From Glutinoglossum americanum (taxonomy: Eukaryota > Ascomycota > Geoglossomycetes > Geoglossales > Geoglossaceae), in assembly GCA_020080175.1 (NCBI GenBank), contig JAGHQL010000137.1, forward strand, positions 1 to 64,000: DNA of 64,000 nucleotides, written 5' to 3'. The translations under genes and the position numbers were made by a program. Below, piece after piece: positions 11,056 through 24,900 of the stretch (its first letter is position 1; the number at the start of each line of letters is the position of its first letter). The notes under the pieces were generated by a model. The model worked only from the letters and a program-made list of their open reading frames with translations, was not told the origin of the DNA and made no database searches.

Positions 11056-12356
11056 AGGCGGCGTTCAGGGCGTGGTGGAAAGATCAAAAGGCACTGAAAA
11101 CGGGAGTGCATGAAAAAAAAAGGTGCTAGGGGCCGGCTCACGCCAAAAGAAGGCAAAAATTGCACCGTCTCCGAAATGGGAATGTTGGGTAATGATAATA
11201 TGCCGAGTGGGACACTTTGCCTCTCTATATCGTGGCCGTGAAAAGGGAGTTCTTTATTCTTTCAGACAGCTTGCAGATAGACCCTTCATCTTTATCCTCC
11301 CTGAATTTTCTTTTCTTCTCTTTTCTTCGGAGATCGGGGTGGTAGTTTAGCGGTAGTTGGTAGTTAGTAGAAAACAAGGCCCCGTGGTAGATAGGTTGAT
11401 AGGAAATCAGTCAAGTCGAAAGGAAAATCCACTGCCGGTCGATGACCTCCTGTGGAATTGTTGGAAACCTCGAAGATGTTTTGGAGGAGGGGATATTTCT
11501 TCCGGTCAGGAACACCCCTTTTTTTCCCCACGAGGACGGTCTGGTTGGTAGCATCACTCATTCGAAGAGCACGCCAGGAGAATTCCATTACAAAGGCGTT
11601 TTCCTTATAGTATAGTCTCGTCCCAACCCTGTCTACTCGTATGTATCCATTCAAATTGAAGCGCACTACATTGTAGATGTCCTTAATTCACCAGCTTAAA
11701 TGCGTCTCTACCCCGTCACCCCGCAATGGGCCTATTATAATAGACGGGAGCGGCGAGGAATTTTCGCCGAGGCCCAGTTATTGGCCGGACCAAAACTGTT
11801 CACGGGGCTGTCCTGCCAGGTGTGAAGTAACCCATTATTGCTACATGGGCTAATCAACTTTGTAATTAAAAATTGGCCAGAACCTCAATGATACTCGGGT
11901 TTTGGAAAAATTTCTAGAGCTTCAATACAGCAAAATGTGTATGACCTAGCACTCATATCGGATCTATCTATGGCGTTTTTAGGACACCGAGTAGTTACAA
12001 AAGCTATGAAGTGCTCTGTCCCAAAATATATAGCTATCATTTCTCTCTCTCTCCAATGAAGTCTACATACCATTGCGTATTTGTACCTGGACTTACCCGG
12101 GAACCAGAAGAGGGTCTAGAATTGTGCGACACATCTTCTTGCACCGCAAATTTCTAGCATGTTAGCCCACAGAATCCAGGTTTCGGTTCGTCTCAGCGCT
12201 CTTGTTGAACGACGACTGGCTCTATCAGCCAGATCTCCTCCCAGGTCTCAAAATTTCCTCTAAGGTGGAAATTGTCACTGTCGGTGATTTGAAGGCCTCT
12301 CTAAGAGCGGGTGCAGGTCCTAGGCAGCATTAGCATCGCTTTCTGGGAGGGCATGA
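11056..12356. other. Intergenic, no gene
   Basis: No coding frame with splice support. It contains the 3' flank of the SNF2-like gene (stop at 12,357). Confidence 0.45.
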
Positions 12357-15300
12357 TCACTTTACCAGCAATTCCTTGAGTTTCTGTTTTTCTAAGTCAT
12401 CACTATCTACATTCCAGCCTATCTGGGCGAGTTGTAGTTTTCGTGACTGGCGAGATTGAATATACTACGGAAATATAAGTTAGACGACCCCGGCATAGGT
12501 GGGAACCCTTAGAATACCTGCTCAACTGTGTTTATCATTATATACCGAACAACAGTCACCTGTTTCTCTTGCCCAAGACGGAGGGCGCGGCCAATAGCCT
12601 GACTCTCAACTGAGGGGTTCCACTGAGGCTCAACGATATGGATGCGACTTGCTGCCGTAAGATTCAAGCTGTGATTCATTTTAGATTATTAATGAACACA
12701 AGTCATTAAAAGCACTCACCCCACGGCGCCTGTGCCAAGGGTCATCAGTAGTAGCGGGACCTCGGGATCTCGTTGAAAACGGTCAAGCACTATTCTCCTC
12801 TCTGGCAATGACATCGAGCCGTCAACAAGGCCAAAAGGAATGCCGACTATGGTGAACAGAGATGCGATAGTTCGAATAGTCTGCTTCCAGCATGAGAAAA
12901 CAATGCTACCGAAAAATTTGTGTCAGCATTCATCGGAGTGGCTTCAATGGGTGGAGAAATCGCGCAGACCTTTTGTCTGTGAACCGGTGTTCCTCAACGT
13001 CTCTCACCAATGCTGCTAATTTGGTGCATTGTTCTTCGTGTTGGGGGATTGGAATGTCTTGGTGCTTGTCTCCACTACGAGGCGAGCTTCCGCTACCAGA
13101 TACCGAAGCTTGACAAAGCGGACACCACACCTTGCTTCTTTCTGTAGTCTGCAGCATGCATCCTAAACACAACAAATGTGAGCACTCAATGAAGGCACCA
13201 GAGCGGGTATCGTCAGCATCTCCTATGGATGTGATGTCACACGAGCAATAGGCACAGGTTGCCTGGTCGCTTTGCTGAAGCAGTGACAATGCCACGTCTG
13301 GGTCTTCGGACACCCCAGTTACTGTGACCTGTGGCCTCTGCGCTAGAAGGCCATGGTTACAAAGAAGACGAAGCCGTAGGAGGGCTTGAAGGATACCCTG
13401 ATAGGTTTCGGCAGTCGTATGGCCGCTCACTGCGTCGTCGATAGCCTGCCTATGTGCCTCTCCAATAGTGGCATATTCATCTTGCTCCGCAGAAGAAAGC
13501 TCCAAGAGATATTGGAATGATTGCGGTTCTGGAAGTTCAAGGAGCTCCCCCGTACGACGCAAGCATATGCATCTCAATAGCAAGCGCAGGTTTGACAAGC
13601 CGCTGATGCGACCAGACTCGATAGGATGGGTGATGTGGCCTCGAAAGGAAGATTTGTCTAAAAAGGGAACTCGGAGGAATCTAACGAGCGCTTCAAGGTC
13701 CTCCAATCGGTTTTGGATGGGGGTGCCAGTCAAACACCAGCGGTACCTAGCAGACAGAGCATCAATCGCACGAAATTGTTTGGTATGCTGGTGACGGATA
13801 GAGTGGGCTATAGGGGTTATTGGGAGTCAGCGGGTTATATCTTATGAAAAAGATGTAGGCTAACAACCTTCGTCGAGCACGACCCGATACCAATTGAATT
13901 TGTGTAGAGTGCTCGTTCCACGGCAGAATTCAGCAGTCGCAGTGGCATAGGTGGTTAAGACCACATCGGAATCGAGGATCCTTGAGAGATCGGTTTCCCG
14001 TCCCCGTCCATGGTACTTAATGACCTTCAATGAATCAGAAGCGACATGCCTGCGCAAGACTGATCAACGTTATTGCCTAAAAGGAATTGAGGTGTGCAGA
14101 ATCACTTGGAAATTTCCCCTATCCATCCGTCCAAAATAACTATCGTTGCTTGTAAGTGGGGTTTCGTTGAAGAGTTGATCATCATCTTATGTACTTACGT
14201 ACTGCAGGTACAATGATTAGTGTCGACCCAGAGCGCGGCTTTTGGTTGCAGTCCCCAAGCTCAACGAAAGCCCTCGCAGAACCGAGAGATGCTACCATAG
14301 CTGACAGAAGAGTTAATGATTTCCCCAAACCCATGTCGTCGGCAATAATTCCACCAACACTCTCGTCAGGTCGTACGGGCTTTCTACAGCCGGTGATGGT
14401 ATGCTGGTGACTATGAGCCGCCGGAAAAAAGTCAATATAGATGGGTTGAAAGGCGAGGAGACGCCACTGGATTTTAGACAACGTACAATATCCCGTGGGT
14501 GCTGTCCTGGTGAGTCTCCCATAAAGAGAAAGCGGCATGGATACCCTGCTCCTCTTTTTGGACAATAAAGTCGACTCCCTCCCTTTGGTGACTGTGCGCA
14601 ACCTGTTGTCAGCTGATTTGGAAGTAACGAGTGCTGTGCTATATTGAAAGAGCCAGTAACTACCTCAACAATATAGTCGTGATCCGCGGGTCTATGTCTG
14701 CTCTTTGAAGGTGTCCTCGTTGGTCAAGGCCGTCAAGTATTGAGCTAATGTTGGCAAAGGGGACGCTATTCTCTACGTCTGGGGCCAAAGATGGGATGGT
14801 AAGCCCAGAGGTAGGTGGTGATAGGTGAGGGAAGCTGATAAAGTGTGGATTTTCGTATTTGACATAGATGTCATGTAACCGGGGATGTTGTAGGTAAATC
14901 CCCGCTTTCGACAACACCTTCCCAACAGCCTGAGACTTGCTAACAGCTCCAAAGACATTAATTTCCACCGTCATACAGGCCGCCTTTCCAATTTTCTTAA
15001 AGGATAGGGTCTTTTTCTTCCATTCGTCAGGTGCCACAAGTACCTCATAGCGGATAGAATCCAAGTCGTTCAAAGTTCGCAAAGCATTGGAAGTCTTGGA
15101 GTGTGCAATAGCGATATCTTTTCCGCTACTGGATTGCAAGAAGCAATGCCTCCGGAAAACAAGCTGAAGATTGTAGAAGCCATTCGCAGGCTGTGCCGCT
15201 GTGATTTCTAGGTCCACTTCATCAAGATTACGGGAGTCATCAATAAATTGAGCTTTCACATCGCATATCTGCCACTATTTGAGTACGGAATAACTAGCAG

Positions 15301-16089
15301 AATTCTAACGGAGATATCGATGGGTATACCATTCCATAGCATATTTCATCAGAATGACTCGGTGCACTTGTGTCAGCGCAAGGTGAGCAGGCATAGGGCT
15401 CAAGTATGGCAGTTCTCTCGCTACTAGGTCCCAGTGAAGCTGCCAATGTTCCCGAGATGCGCTCGTTGAATCTAATGGCGGCGTAGCCTTGTGCTATTGC
15501 GGTTCTTTGGTCAGTCAAACCGGTCAATGCACGGCAGCGTGGATTAAACGTACGTGTATTAGCATTCTGTCCATAATGCACTCTAGAGCCATTATCCCAG
15601 CCCTGATAAAAGCTTGGGTGCACGACAGCACCAATAGTGGAGATATCGTAAAGCTGCGGTTCCAGCGGACAAGTAGGGTGGGAAGGATGGCTGGAGTTGG
15701 TGCCAAGCTCGTGTAGCTTCGGCATCGGACCAGGACCATCGGAGTGCTCGAAAGGCCAGCTCCTCTTCGGGACTCCCATCACAGTTTTCTATTGTCAACT
15801 GGTGGTTGATCTCACTCGCGTCGAAAAGAGCTAGGGGTAGAAAGCAGCGCAATATGAAGTCCTCAAAGGTGAGCGAGGATGGTTGCGGCACTTTGAATTG
15901 TAGATGGTCGCAAGGCAGTGTCCTAGGCTTTTTTCTGATAACGAGCGGGGTTGGCGGTAGGATAACCCTGACTACAATGTACCTGCAGGCTTCCAGCCTA
16001 GTCAATCCGAACTGTGAGCGATTCTATGTTTCTTTGAGCGTTGCACGGCGAAGGATCACGGGTTTCCTATACTCAGCTTTTTCACTCAT
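12357..16089 (-). CDS. SNF2-family ATPase with RING finger (RAD5/HLTF-like)
   Basis: A nuclear DNA-dependent ATPase that may also act as an E3 ubiquitin ligase, as in RAD5/HLTF fork-repair proteins. Multi-exon. In order: an N-terminal region; Walker A 'GGIIADDMGLGKSLT' (~14,320-14,365); DEGH-type box 'VVLDEG' (~13,865) continuing 'AHSIRHQHTKQFRA' after an intron; motif III 'LTGTPIQNRLEDL' (~13,720); a RING-like C/H cluster from 'CAYCSCDI' to 'CPLC' (~13,110-13,260), sitting between the two helicase lobes as in RAD5; then motif VI 'QAIGRALRLGQEKQV' (~12,570). It ends '...KELLVK' at 12,357. The start is unsettled. ATG 15,779 opens the exon leading into the SNF2 frame, but a coding-looking frame reaches ATG 16,089 and could be joined by splicing. 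No break was seen in the catalytic part. Confidence 0.85.
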
Positions 16090-16131
16090 CGATGCAAGTT
16101 GGAATCATCCTGCAGCTGTCGATCTCCCATA

Positions 16132-19100
16132 ATGTCCGCGTCGATTTCAACTTCCGACAGGAACTTCCGCCGGGTCCTAGAAGACTTCAAGGCAACGCTC
16201 AGCCAAGATGACAAGGACGATTTCAAGCTGTCCACACTTGACGACCTAAAGCTCGAAATACTCGCTATTCAAGAGGAACAAGCAACAGAGAGGAAAATGA
16301 AGAATTCCGCGCGTCTAAAATCCTTTCTCGAGGCGATGGAGCAGTATGATGAGGTTGTGAAGGTCTTTCTGAACACATCAGAGATCCTCGCGTTCGTCTG
16401 GGTGAGAAGAGTGGTTGTTTTACAATCAAAGTTTACGTCGCACTACTGACAGCACATGCTCAGGGCCCAGTGAAATTCCTGCTCCAAGTAAGAAGAAACG
16501 TGTTAGCTTATCCTTTTAGGAGGCAAGCGCATGACAAAAAGTCCTGTGCTCACAGAAGCCCGCAAAACACCACTAGTACTTCTAACATGGCTGATGTTTT
16601 TTCTGGCAGGTCGCTAATACATTCGCGGACGCGTTCGATGCACTGCTCGATGCGTACCAAGACATTGGCGAGAGCATTCCTTTGTTTGCCCAATATGAAA
16701 GCCTCTTCAAGAATAACCCCTATATGTACACCGTCCTCGAGCTGATTTACGTCGATATTTTGGAATTCCATCGAAAAGCCCTTGGTTACTTCAAGCAGCG
16801 TAGTAAGTTTTAGGCATATAGTCCTTTCTGCTGTCTACAGCATACTTGCAGTACGTATATATTGACTATAAACTTAGTGTGGAAGCAGCTATTCCATGCA
16901 ACATGGAAGACATTTCGGACAAAGTTTTCAGGCATCCTGGCTAATCTTCGACGCCATAAGACCTTAGTAGAAAGCCAGGCGAATCTCATCCAATTCACAG
17001 AGATCCAAAAAACTCGGGCAGCAGCAGAGGCGCAAGTTCGAAGTATGCGGAAAACCGAACTCAGGCAGATGCGAATGGAGGTACGCAGCTGGTTGTCGTC
17101 TGCAGACTCCGACATGGATCACGAGAGTGTTGCAAAAGTGCGAGTGGACTACCCTGATACTGGTCGCTGGCTCCTTAAACAGAGCCAAGTTAGAGCTTGG
17201 TGTGATCCAGACTCGTCATCGATCCAGTTACTCTGGCTCAATGGTATTCCTGGCGCCGGTATGCAGTTCGGACACACCCCAGATCAAGTCAGACGAAAGC
17301 TAATGAAATATGGATCCCGTAGGGAAAACAGTCCTAGCTTCACTTCTTATCGATGAATGCCGCAAGATTCCTACCATATGCGTCGCTTTCTTCTATTGCA
17401 AGTACGAGGACCCACAGCGAAATTCATTCGTAGCCATCGCGCGCAGCATCTTACTACAGTTGCTTCATCATAAGAAGACCCTCCTCTCGTACATATATGA
17501 GAAAGCTTTCACAGGCGGTGGGAGCTCTCTAGAATCTTTGGAACTTGCACAAGAGCTTCTCAAAGTAGCATTGATGGCCTTTGACAGGGTGTACTTGGTC
17601 ATTGACGGGCTTGACGAGTGCAGGAAAACTGAGAAGATGCTCATATCAACATGGTTTCAATCAATGGTTAATTCCGTCTCTGCTGACGATCCCCTTAATC
17701 TTCGATGCCTCTTCATAGGTCAAGTCGACAATGATACTAGCCACCTTCTCAATGCCATTCCTACCCTGCAGATCACGAGCGCGCACAACAGCGAGGATAT
17801 CGCGAATTATTGCAAGGTCTGGGCGGGGAAGATACGGGAGAAGTTCGAACTCTCCTCTGTCGATACAGAATCATTGGTTACAACTGTGTCAGCGAGGGCC
17901 GATGGTGAGGCATCCATCTAAGCCAGGCGGTGCCACTTCTTAACACGAGTAATAGGCATGTTTCTCTTTGCAAGGCTAGTCATGAGCAACTTCTTGAGTC
18001 AGAATTCGAGAGCCAAGTTGCGTAAAGAGATGGCTCCAGAGCATTTTCCACACGGATTAGAACAGGCGTAAGTGAGTCGCACAGCCTCAGTGATCTACCT
18101 GATGCACTGACAGCAAGCCTAAGCTATGCGCGAATCATTCACCGGGTTTTTACAGAAGCCCAACCTTCGGAGAGAGAAGATGCGGCTAAGCTCCTGGGCT
18201 GGTTAGTTTGTGCGAGACGCCCGCTCAAATGGCACGAGATTCAGGGCGCATGGTCATTCGACAGCGACACTCAGACCTTTGACTACGAAGAAAGGCGACT
18301 CAGAACGGACTCTAAAGAGCTTTGTGGATCCTTGGTCGAGATTCGCAATGGAGGAGTAATAGATCTTGTACACCTGACAGCAAAGTTGTACGTAGCTTAC
18401 GCTCCCGCATTTTGCATGATACTCTTCTGAGCTATAGCGCGCCTCAGTTATCTGCTCCAGCAAAAGCTTGTGTTACAGGATGCCGAAGAGTTTAACCTGA
18501 CCTGTCTGTGCTTGGGATACATGAATCTTCCATGCTTTGACATGGGAATTCCTGACACTGACATTAGGAGCGCATTTCTTCAGGGGCATTATGCCTTCAC
18601 AGATTACGCTATTGCATATTGGTCTGAGCACCTCGAGCGGTGTGTTCAGGGCGGCCAACTTGACAATCTGACCTCATTCGGAACGCTCGCGGGCATCCTT
18701 CGTGTCTTTCTTTCAACGCATCATACGGACACGGGAGGCCGACCTTCGACATCAAAAGCACCACAACAAATGTTCCAAAGATTTAGCATGGAAGATTTCT
18801 TCAGAAAACTAATTGATGCGGTCAATTATGCAAGCCAAATGAAGGTAAATAGTAAAGAGGTGCACCAGACGCATTCCCTAGATCTGGCTGATCAGATCGC
18901 CCGCATGCGATCAATTATGGAAAAGATGGCTGGGAGGTCAGACCCAAAGCAGAAGCACAGGCTTCATACCTTATATGGACCTAACCTTTTCAAATGCTCA
19001 AGGATGCCCTGCAAGTATTTCTACGAAGGCTTTCCCAGTAGTCAGGAGCGTGACCGGCACTTCGAAAAGCACCAACGAATGTATTTCTGTACTTACCCAG

Positions 19101-20782
19101 GATGTCACATTGCGCTCATAGGCTTTCAGTCGGGGAAAGATTTGGAGAAGCATGAAACTGAATATCACCAGAAAATAGAAGATGGTTCAACGTTCCCATG
19201 GCATCTACCGCCTGGATCTATCAACATCGGCCAGGAGGTTCGTCTTGGCAACTTGGCTGCTGTCGAGACCTGGATGGAGCAGTTTGAGGGCTATATTCCC
19301 TGCAATATCTTGGTGAAATTTGATACTCCGAGAGGCCCCTTGAACGTAGCGATCGAGTGCAGAAATGAGCAAATATACAACATACTGTTGAGTCGTGCAC
19401 CGGAGAGCTTCTTCTCATTGAAGTCTAATCAAGGGGACTACCACTCGCTCATGGCGAAGACTATTAAGTCACGCAATGAGGAGGCCGTCCGAGCACTCCT
19501 GAGCCTAGCGAAACATGTATCCACCGTTGCTATGTATAGTTTAGTCTCTAAAGCATTGAATTTGAAGCAGGACACCCTAGCCCTAACCCTCATGGAACAC
19601 CCAGATTCCGGGTTAAGACGGTTATCTAATGGACAGAAGTGGTCGCGTAGACGCTCTTCATCTTATTTGACGCTCGCTATTAGGCACGCACGCATAGCAG
19701 TCGTTCGGTCTCTGGTCCTAGACCATGGCATACAGCCAAACCACAAAGATTCAAATTCACGGACGGCCCTGACCGCTGCAGCAGAGTTCGGCCAAGAGGA
19801 GATTGTGGAATTCTTACTGGGAACCGGCAAGTGTACCATCAGAGCTATAAGCAGGGGCGGCGCAACCGCTGCGTCAATGGCTGCGCGACAAGGTCATGAA
19901 AGGATAATCAGACTGCTTTTCCCTCAAGAGCCTCTTCCAAAAGACATAGAACCGTTGCTGAAAAGTGCAGAATTGCGCAACGCGGTGATAGCTGGTGATG
20001 CGGAGCGAGTGGGGGTGCTTTTAAAGCAACAAGACATCAAGGCGGGCCTTGCTGATACAAGTGGCTATACGCCATTGCTGCTGGCCGTAGAAAGGGGCCA
20101 CGATTCAATCGTCAAGCAATTGTTAGGACGAGCGGACGTTCAAATCAACAGAGACAATTACACCTTCAGAAGAAATCCACTACATCTCGCGATATTCAAT
20201 GGTCACGAGGCTGTTGTGCGTCTGCTATTGTCGCGAAAAGAGGTAGGCGTTAAGGATCAATTGTACTTTCCTTCTATCCGCATGAGTACGGACGCGCTTG
20301 GGATTGCAACTCATCTTGGCAACGAAGCCATAATCAAACTGTTGAAAGAGCATGTCTCAGTAACAACGCCGCCACCTACTGTTCATGCTACAAAGCTTCC
20401 TTCCCCTATCTCTGAGCTAGCAAAATCTCCAGCTTTTTCGTCCCCCGGTTCCAATAGAGAGTTACAAGATTACCAGATGGAGCTCATGCTACTTGAGCAA
20501 CAGAACAAGAGGCGACTCTTGATGGCACGCCGAGAAATGGATGCGCTCCCTGCGGGGACAAGACAGGAGACTATCACCAACGATCGACAGTCACAGCCGA
20601 CTGCCAGTCCACTCTGGTCTCCAAGCCCAAGAGAGTTCGCTCCCTCATCAACGTGTTCCGAGCGAGACGTCTCTGCCGAGGCGGCCGAAGATGTAGGTCC
20701 CTATGTTTGTATGATGCAGGAAGGTACTGATACGATATTAGCCCGACTCCGCAATTGCAGCTGCCAGCCCAGATGCGATTGA
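16132..20782 (+). CDS. NLR-like protein: DUF7708-type, NACHT, C2H2 pair, ankyrin repeats
   Basis: A fungal STAND/NLR protein of the kind used in self/non-self recognition. The N-terminus (~16,200-17,000) includes 'GPVKFLLQVANTFADAFDAL' across an intron, matching the DUF7708 helical domain of fungal NACHT proteins. The NACHT P-loop 'LWLNGIPGAGKTVLAS' is split by an intron ending at about 17,322, with the join inside GAGK. Walker B is 'VYLVIDGLDEC' (~17,600). A winged-helix region follows. Two C2H2-like fingers lie at about 18,990-19,170 ('CKYFYEGFPSSQERDRHFEKH', 'CTYPGCHIALIG'). Ankyrin repeats occupy ~19,660-20,370 ('TALTAAAEFGQEEIVEFLL', 'NPLHLAIFNGHEAVVRLLL'). The C-terminus is Ser/Pro-rich. 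At least six introns. It looks intact. Its start faces the SNF2 gene head to head. Confidence 0.88.
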
Positions 20783-23367
20783 CTGGTCTGAATTAGCCTC
20801 ACTCTTTTCAGACTAAATGAAGAGTGGCTCTCTGTCCACTTTATCCGTGGGCAACGCATGTTGGATATTATGCTCTCGTCATGTACAGATAGCGGATCGT
20901 CGAATAAACAAATAGGGCTTAGGGGGTCGAACGAAATTGAACCGCTCAACTAGAACCAAATGTTACATATGCAGAATCAAGATGATTTCTGAGCTCCTCT
21001 TTGGCTACCGTCATGGTCAAAATCGTAGCAGCACTATATAACGTACCACTCCACCTCACAGCCGGCTAGTCCCCTACGACCACCTCAATCCATCTGCCCA
21101 TACCCAACATCCCCCAGAGCAGCCAGCCCCGAGGAACACTATCCTCAGCCACTGCGCTCTAGTCCTCAGCCAACCAAGCAATCCAATTCCAGCGTGATGT
21201 CGGCCGCAATAGCATATTTTGTACAGAACCGAGCAAGAGGTTGTGTGTGATAAAAAGGGCCCCTGTTTCAAGGCACACTTGCTGCTGCTCTTTCCATTTT
21301 GTTTACCCATTCATTCCTATTCCCTCCTGCAGATCGGTCAACACTGCGACGCGACTGGATTTCCCTGATTGGGGATTGTGTGTGTGTGGAGGAATCAGGG
21401 GGGAAACCGGCCCGGCTTGACTAAATCAAGACCTCGGACTCGACTGTCCTGCCTGTCTATCTAGCGGTCTATGTAGCAACCCAACCACGTACAGACAAAA
21501 AATAGACCACTAGATAGACGGCCAGAGAGTAAAAGAAAATACAAAAATAAAAATAAAAAACCCGGAGATCGTCCGCCACGGAGAACCATAGACTACCCAT
21601 CTGGTTGAGTTTTGGTTTTTTCCCTACTGCATCTCTGTGTAGGTAGGTGTGTATCTAAAACCGGAGTCGCGGAGCGAGCGGGTGAGAAGGCAAAGCCCTT
21701 TGTCCGTCGCAAAGCACGGGGAGGCACGTAACGAATAGCTTCATGGGGCTCCATTGCTATCTACGAGGGACAGAATCACCGCCACCACCACTACCACCAT
21801 CACCATCGTCAATGCATAAAAGATGAAAAAAAGAAAGAAAGAAGGGAACAGCAACACCTCGTCGTCGTCATCGTTTTCTGCAACACCACTGCCGAAGGAA
21901 GACACCGGTCTTATCTACAGACTCCAGGGGGCACGAGCGGAAGGGGACATAAGCACTAATACACACTCCGGCTTTTTTGGGGGGAAAGGATAGGAGAGGA
22001 AAGAGGTTACTTGAAAAAAGGGAAAAACATCCTTGAAGTCATTCATCTATCCGTCGTGACCATGCTAACTTTTCCAGCCATGAGCAAGAGGTAGGGCAAG
22101 GCAACACAACACAGATAAGGCAACTCTAAGGCTTGCTCCGCGCTCTCTCCTCCCCTTCCACAACTCCCCTCTTCCCCCCAATCATCACCCATCCACTCCT
22201 TGGTAAGAAAGAAAAAAGGGGGGGGAAAGATTCGCCCTTGGGGTTTTTAATCTTTCGTGTACGCTGTACAACCGAAAGGGGGGGGGTATCAAATCAAAAA
22301 AGAGAAAGCATCGGACTCCCGCGGAAGAGGGAGATTGGTGGTCGCATCTGCCGATGATCCTCGGTGATCGATGTGGGTGTCCAACCGCGAATGAAAACTC
22401 GAGCTGCTCCACGGTTCTGATCTACCATATCTACTCCGGCCATTGGGCGATGGCTCTTTTGAACTCATTGGGTGTTGTTGTTATGTATTGGGTATGATAA
22501 GATATACTTGCTACCTCTGTTGGTAGAACTTACACCCGCAAAGGTGTTAGCCCCACGGGAAGCATTCCTTTGAATTTCTTCGGGTTCTTTGACGTTACTT
22601 GGTCACCTGCGATGAGGTGCCAGGACCCCAAGGTATCGGTCCTATCGAGCTCTCCAGTAAGGTTATTCAATATAGCTAGCGGCAAGGCGGCTGCAGGACT
22701 TTCTTTTAGAGCGGTCTATACAGAGACCCTGGAGGTTTCGTGTATCTGGGAGAACAAGGAGAATCCAATCGTTATCCAACATGACTTTCCATCGGTAGGT
22801 AGGTCTCCGGGACCGTGACGCGCTATGCCCGCGGCTGAATATTCTTTAGTATTTCTAGTAATTACAAGGCTATGCGGTGGCTTGAAGGAATAGGATTCTT
22901 TGCCTTTCTCATGCATCCATAAGCAGAAATCAATGTGTACATTCACGAACAATCCCTTCCTCCCCAGCCGCGAGAAACTTCCGGATTAATCATCACACGC
23001 CATAGCGCAGTCTAACCGAGCCCCCTTACGTATCTATGCACACCCCAAAAACTACTACAAAGCGCTATGGAGACAATTCGGTAGTCGTGGGTGTACTAGA
23101 GACAGTCAGCCAGAAAGAGGCGTGCCCTGCCAAGAGAATGACTAATACACAAACAAGGTGGTGCTGCCCCGCCAGGATCGCCCGGCTAAAGCGGCGTCAC
23201 CTGGGTGAGTGCAGGGCGCATCTTCTACTGCCAAGGCTTTTTACCTAGCACTACAGTTAAAGAGATACCACAAAGCCCTAAGACGAAGCTTTCTTCGCTC
23301 TTCTCGTTCTAGGGTCCGCCGCCCCCTGGCGGGGTCCTTCTCACCGCACGACCAATCGTCTCTAGCA
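20783..23367. other. Long intergenic interval, no gene resolved
   Basis: About 2.6 kb with simple-sequence patches (CCACCA/TCACCA near 21,780-21,810; A-rich near 21,535-21,560; G runs near 22,215-22,290). Short open frames on both strands lack recognisable domains or consistent splicing. It should contain the NLR 3' UTR and the promoter of the downstream kinase-like gene. Confidence 0.45.
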
Positions 23368-24900
23368 ATGGACGCGATTTGCAAGACCTACGTGGATAAG
23401 CAGTGCTCAGCGTTCATTAATTCTATCGACAGGGAGGCTGTCTGTGGTCTAGCCTCGTCACTCAACCGGGGAACCCTTTGCCACATATTTGGGGAGCCAA
23501 AACGCGGGAGTTACAACGTGTGCTTTCCTGTGGAGTTTGACAGTGGGTCCAGCAATCCTGAGAGATGGATGGTGCGATTCCCAATACTGCCGTGCCTGGC
23601 CTTTCCAGAGGAGAAGCTCCGGGGTGAAATTGCGACAATGGAGTAAGAAATCCCTCTCCTGTATGATATATTGGGAACTAATCGGCTCACCAGATACCTT
23701 AAAAAGCGTACCACGATCCCAGTTCCTAAAGTACTCGGATATGAATTGAGAGGGGATAATCCGATGAGAAGGCCGTTTATAATTCTTGAATACATCGAGG
23801 GCAGTCCTCTATTTGGGATCAATCTAAGCACTCTAAGTGAAGAGGAGCAAACGGTGCTCTATAGTCAACTTGCTAGCATCTTTATACAGCTGCGGCAACA
23901 AGAGTTCGACCAGATTGGGTCCCTAACCTTCCCCCCGAATGAACTTGGGAAGTTTGCCCTAGCTAGACCGCTCTCTGTCGATGTTAACGCCCAAGAGGTG
24001 GGTGGTCTAAACGCTGGTGGCCTGATACCACCAGCAGAAGCATTTGCTTCGGCGACAGAATACGTATCTGCACTTACGGCACTTATATTTAATCGGTTTT
24101 ACAATAAACGGGACAGTGTCTTCGATGAGAAGGATGCACGTATGGAGTTGTATGGACTCCACCAGTTTCGTCAGTTATCGGAGGGTTGGATTAGATCGAA
24201 CTATAACAATGGACCTTTTGTTTTGAACCACTGCGATTTTTCTCCCTCTAACATCATCGTCAATGAAAGCCTGGAGATTGTTGCTGTGCTTGACTGGGAA
24301 TGGAGCCGCGTTGTTCCAATCCAGCTTTTCTTGCCGCCAAGCTGGCTTACTGGCTACGACATCAGCGGCCTCGAGGGCAAGGAGGTTTGCCTCAAGAAAA
24401 TGCTTTCCAGATTTAAGTCTGCAGTTAGACAGACGGAGCTTAAACAGAGTTCTGAGGCTGATAGGGCCCCTAGAGCACCGCTGTTGTCAGAACTATGGGA
24501 ACATATGACCGTTAAAGACTACTTTATAGGCCACGCTCTTTTGCGGACGCAATACGCAGGAGACATATGCTGGAGCCATCTACTTGAGGTGGAAAATGTT
24601 GATAAAAATGTGGATGAGTTTTATATGGAGAGGCCAGCCGAAGTCGTCACTGTTCAGCAAAAGCTTGAAGATCTACGGAAATTCAAGGAAGAAGCGGGAG
24701 CTCTAGGGGTTAAAATACCGGACGGAATTGATAAGGAACGAGCCCCGCCAGCTGACCTCATAGATGACATAAATGCCTCCCTTGCTCGGGCTGACTCACT
24801 AATTAAGGAAAAGCACCAGCCCAGAAATTCAAACCAGTCAAGTCTGTATCCAATCCATTCCTTGCTTTGGAGGTATGTTTCCATTGCACGCCAAGTTTAA
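23368..24900 (+). CDS. APH/choline-kinase-like phosphotransferase domain protein
   Basis: Kinase-like fold of the aminoglycoside phosphotransferase (APH) superfamily, widespread in ascomycetes with mostly unknown small-molecule substrates. Two exons: 23,368-23,642 and 23,694-24,900, with a 51-nt intron (GTAAGA..CTCACCAG) joining GA to A. The catalytic loop 'LNHCDFSPSNIIVN' (~24,225) supplies the H-x-D...N pattern, and the metal-binding 'AVLDWEWSR' follows at ~24,285. 'RPFIILEYIEGSPLFG' (~23,775) is the hinge region. The C-terminal ~100 residues are charged and helical. About 490 residues, typical for the family. No frame break is visible. Cytosolic, judged by the lack of a signal peptide or TM. 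Confidence 0.85.

Noticed and set aside
15592-16005. Minus-strand frame with coding composition overlapping the SNF2 5' exon in another frame
   Set aside because: Not listed as a separate gene. It may be an upstream exon of the SNF2 gene joined by an atypical splice, but this cannot be settled from sequence.
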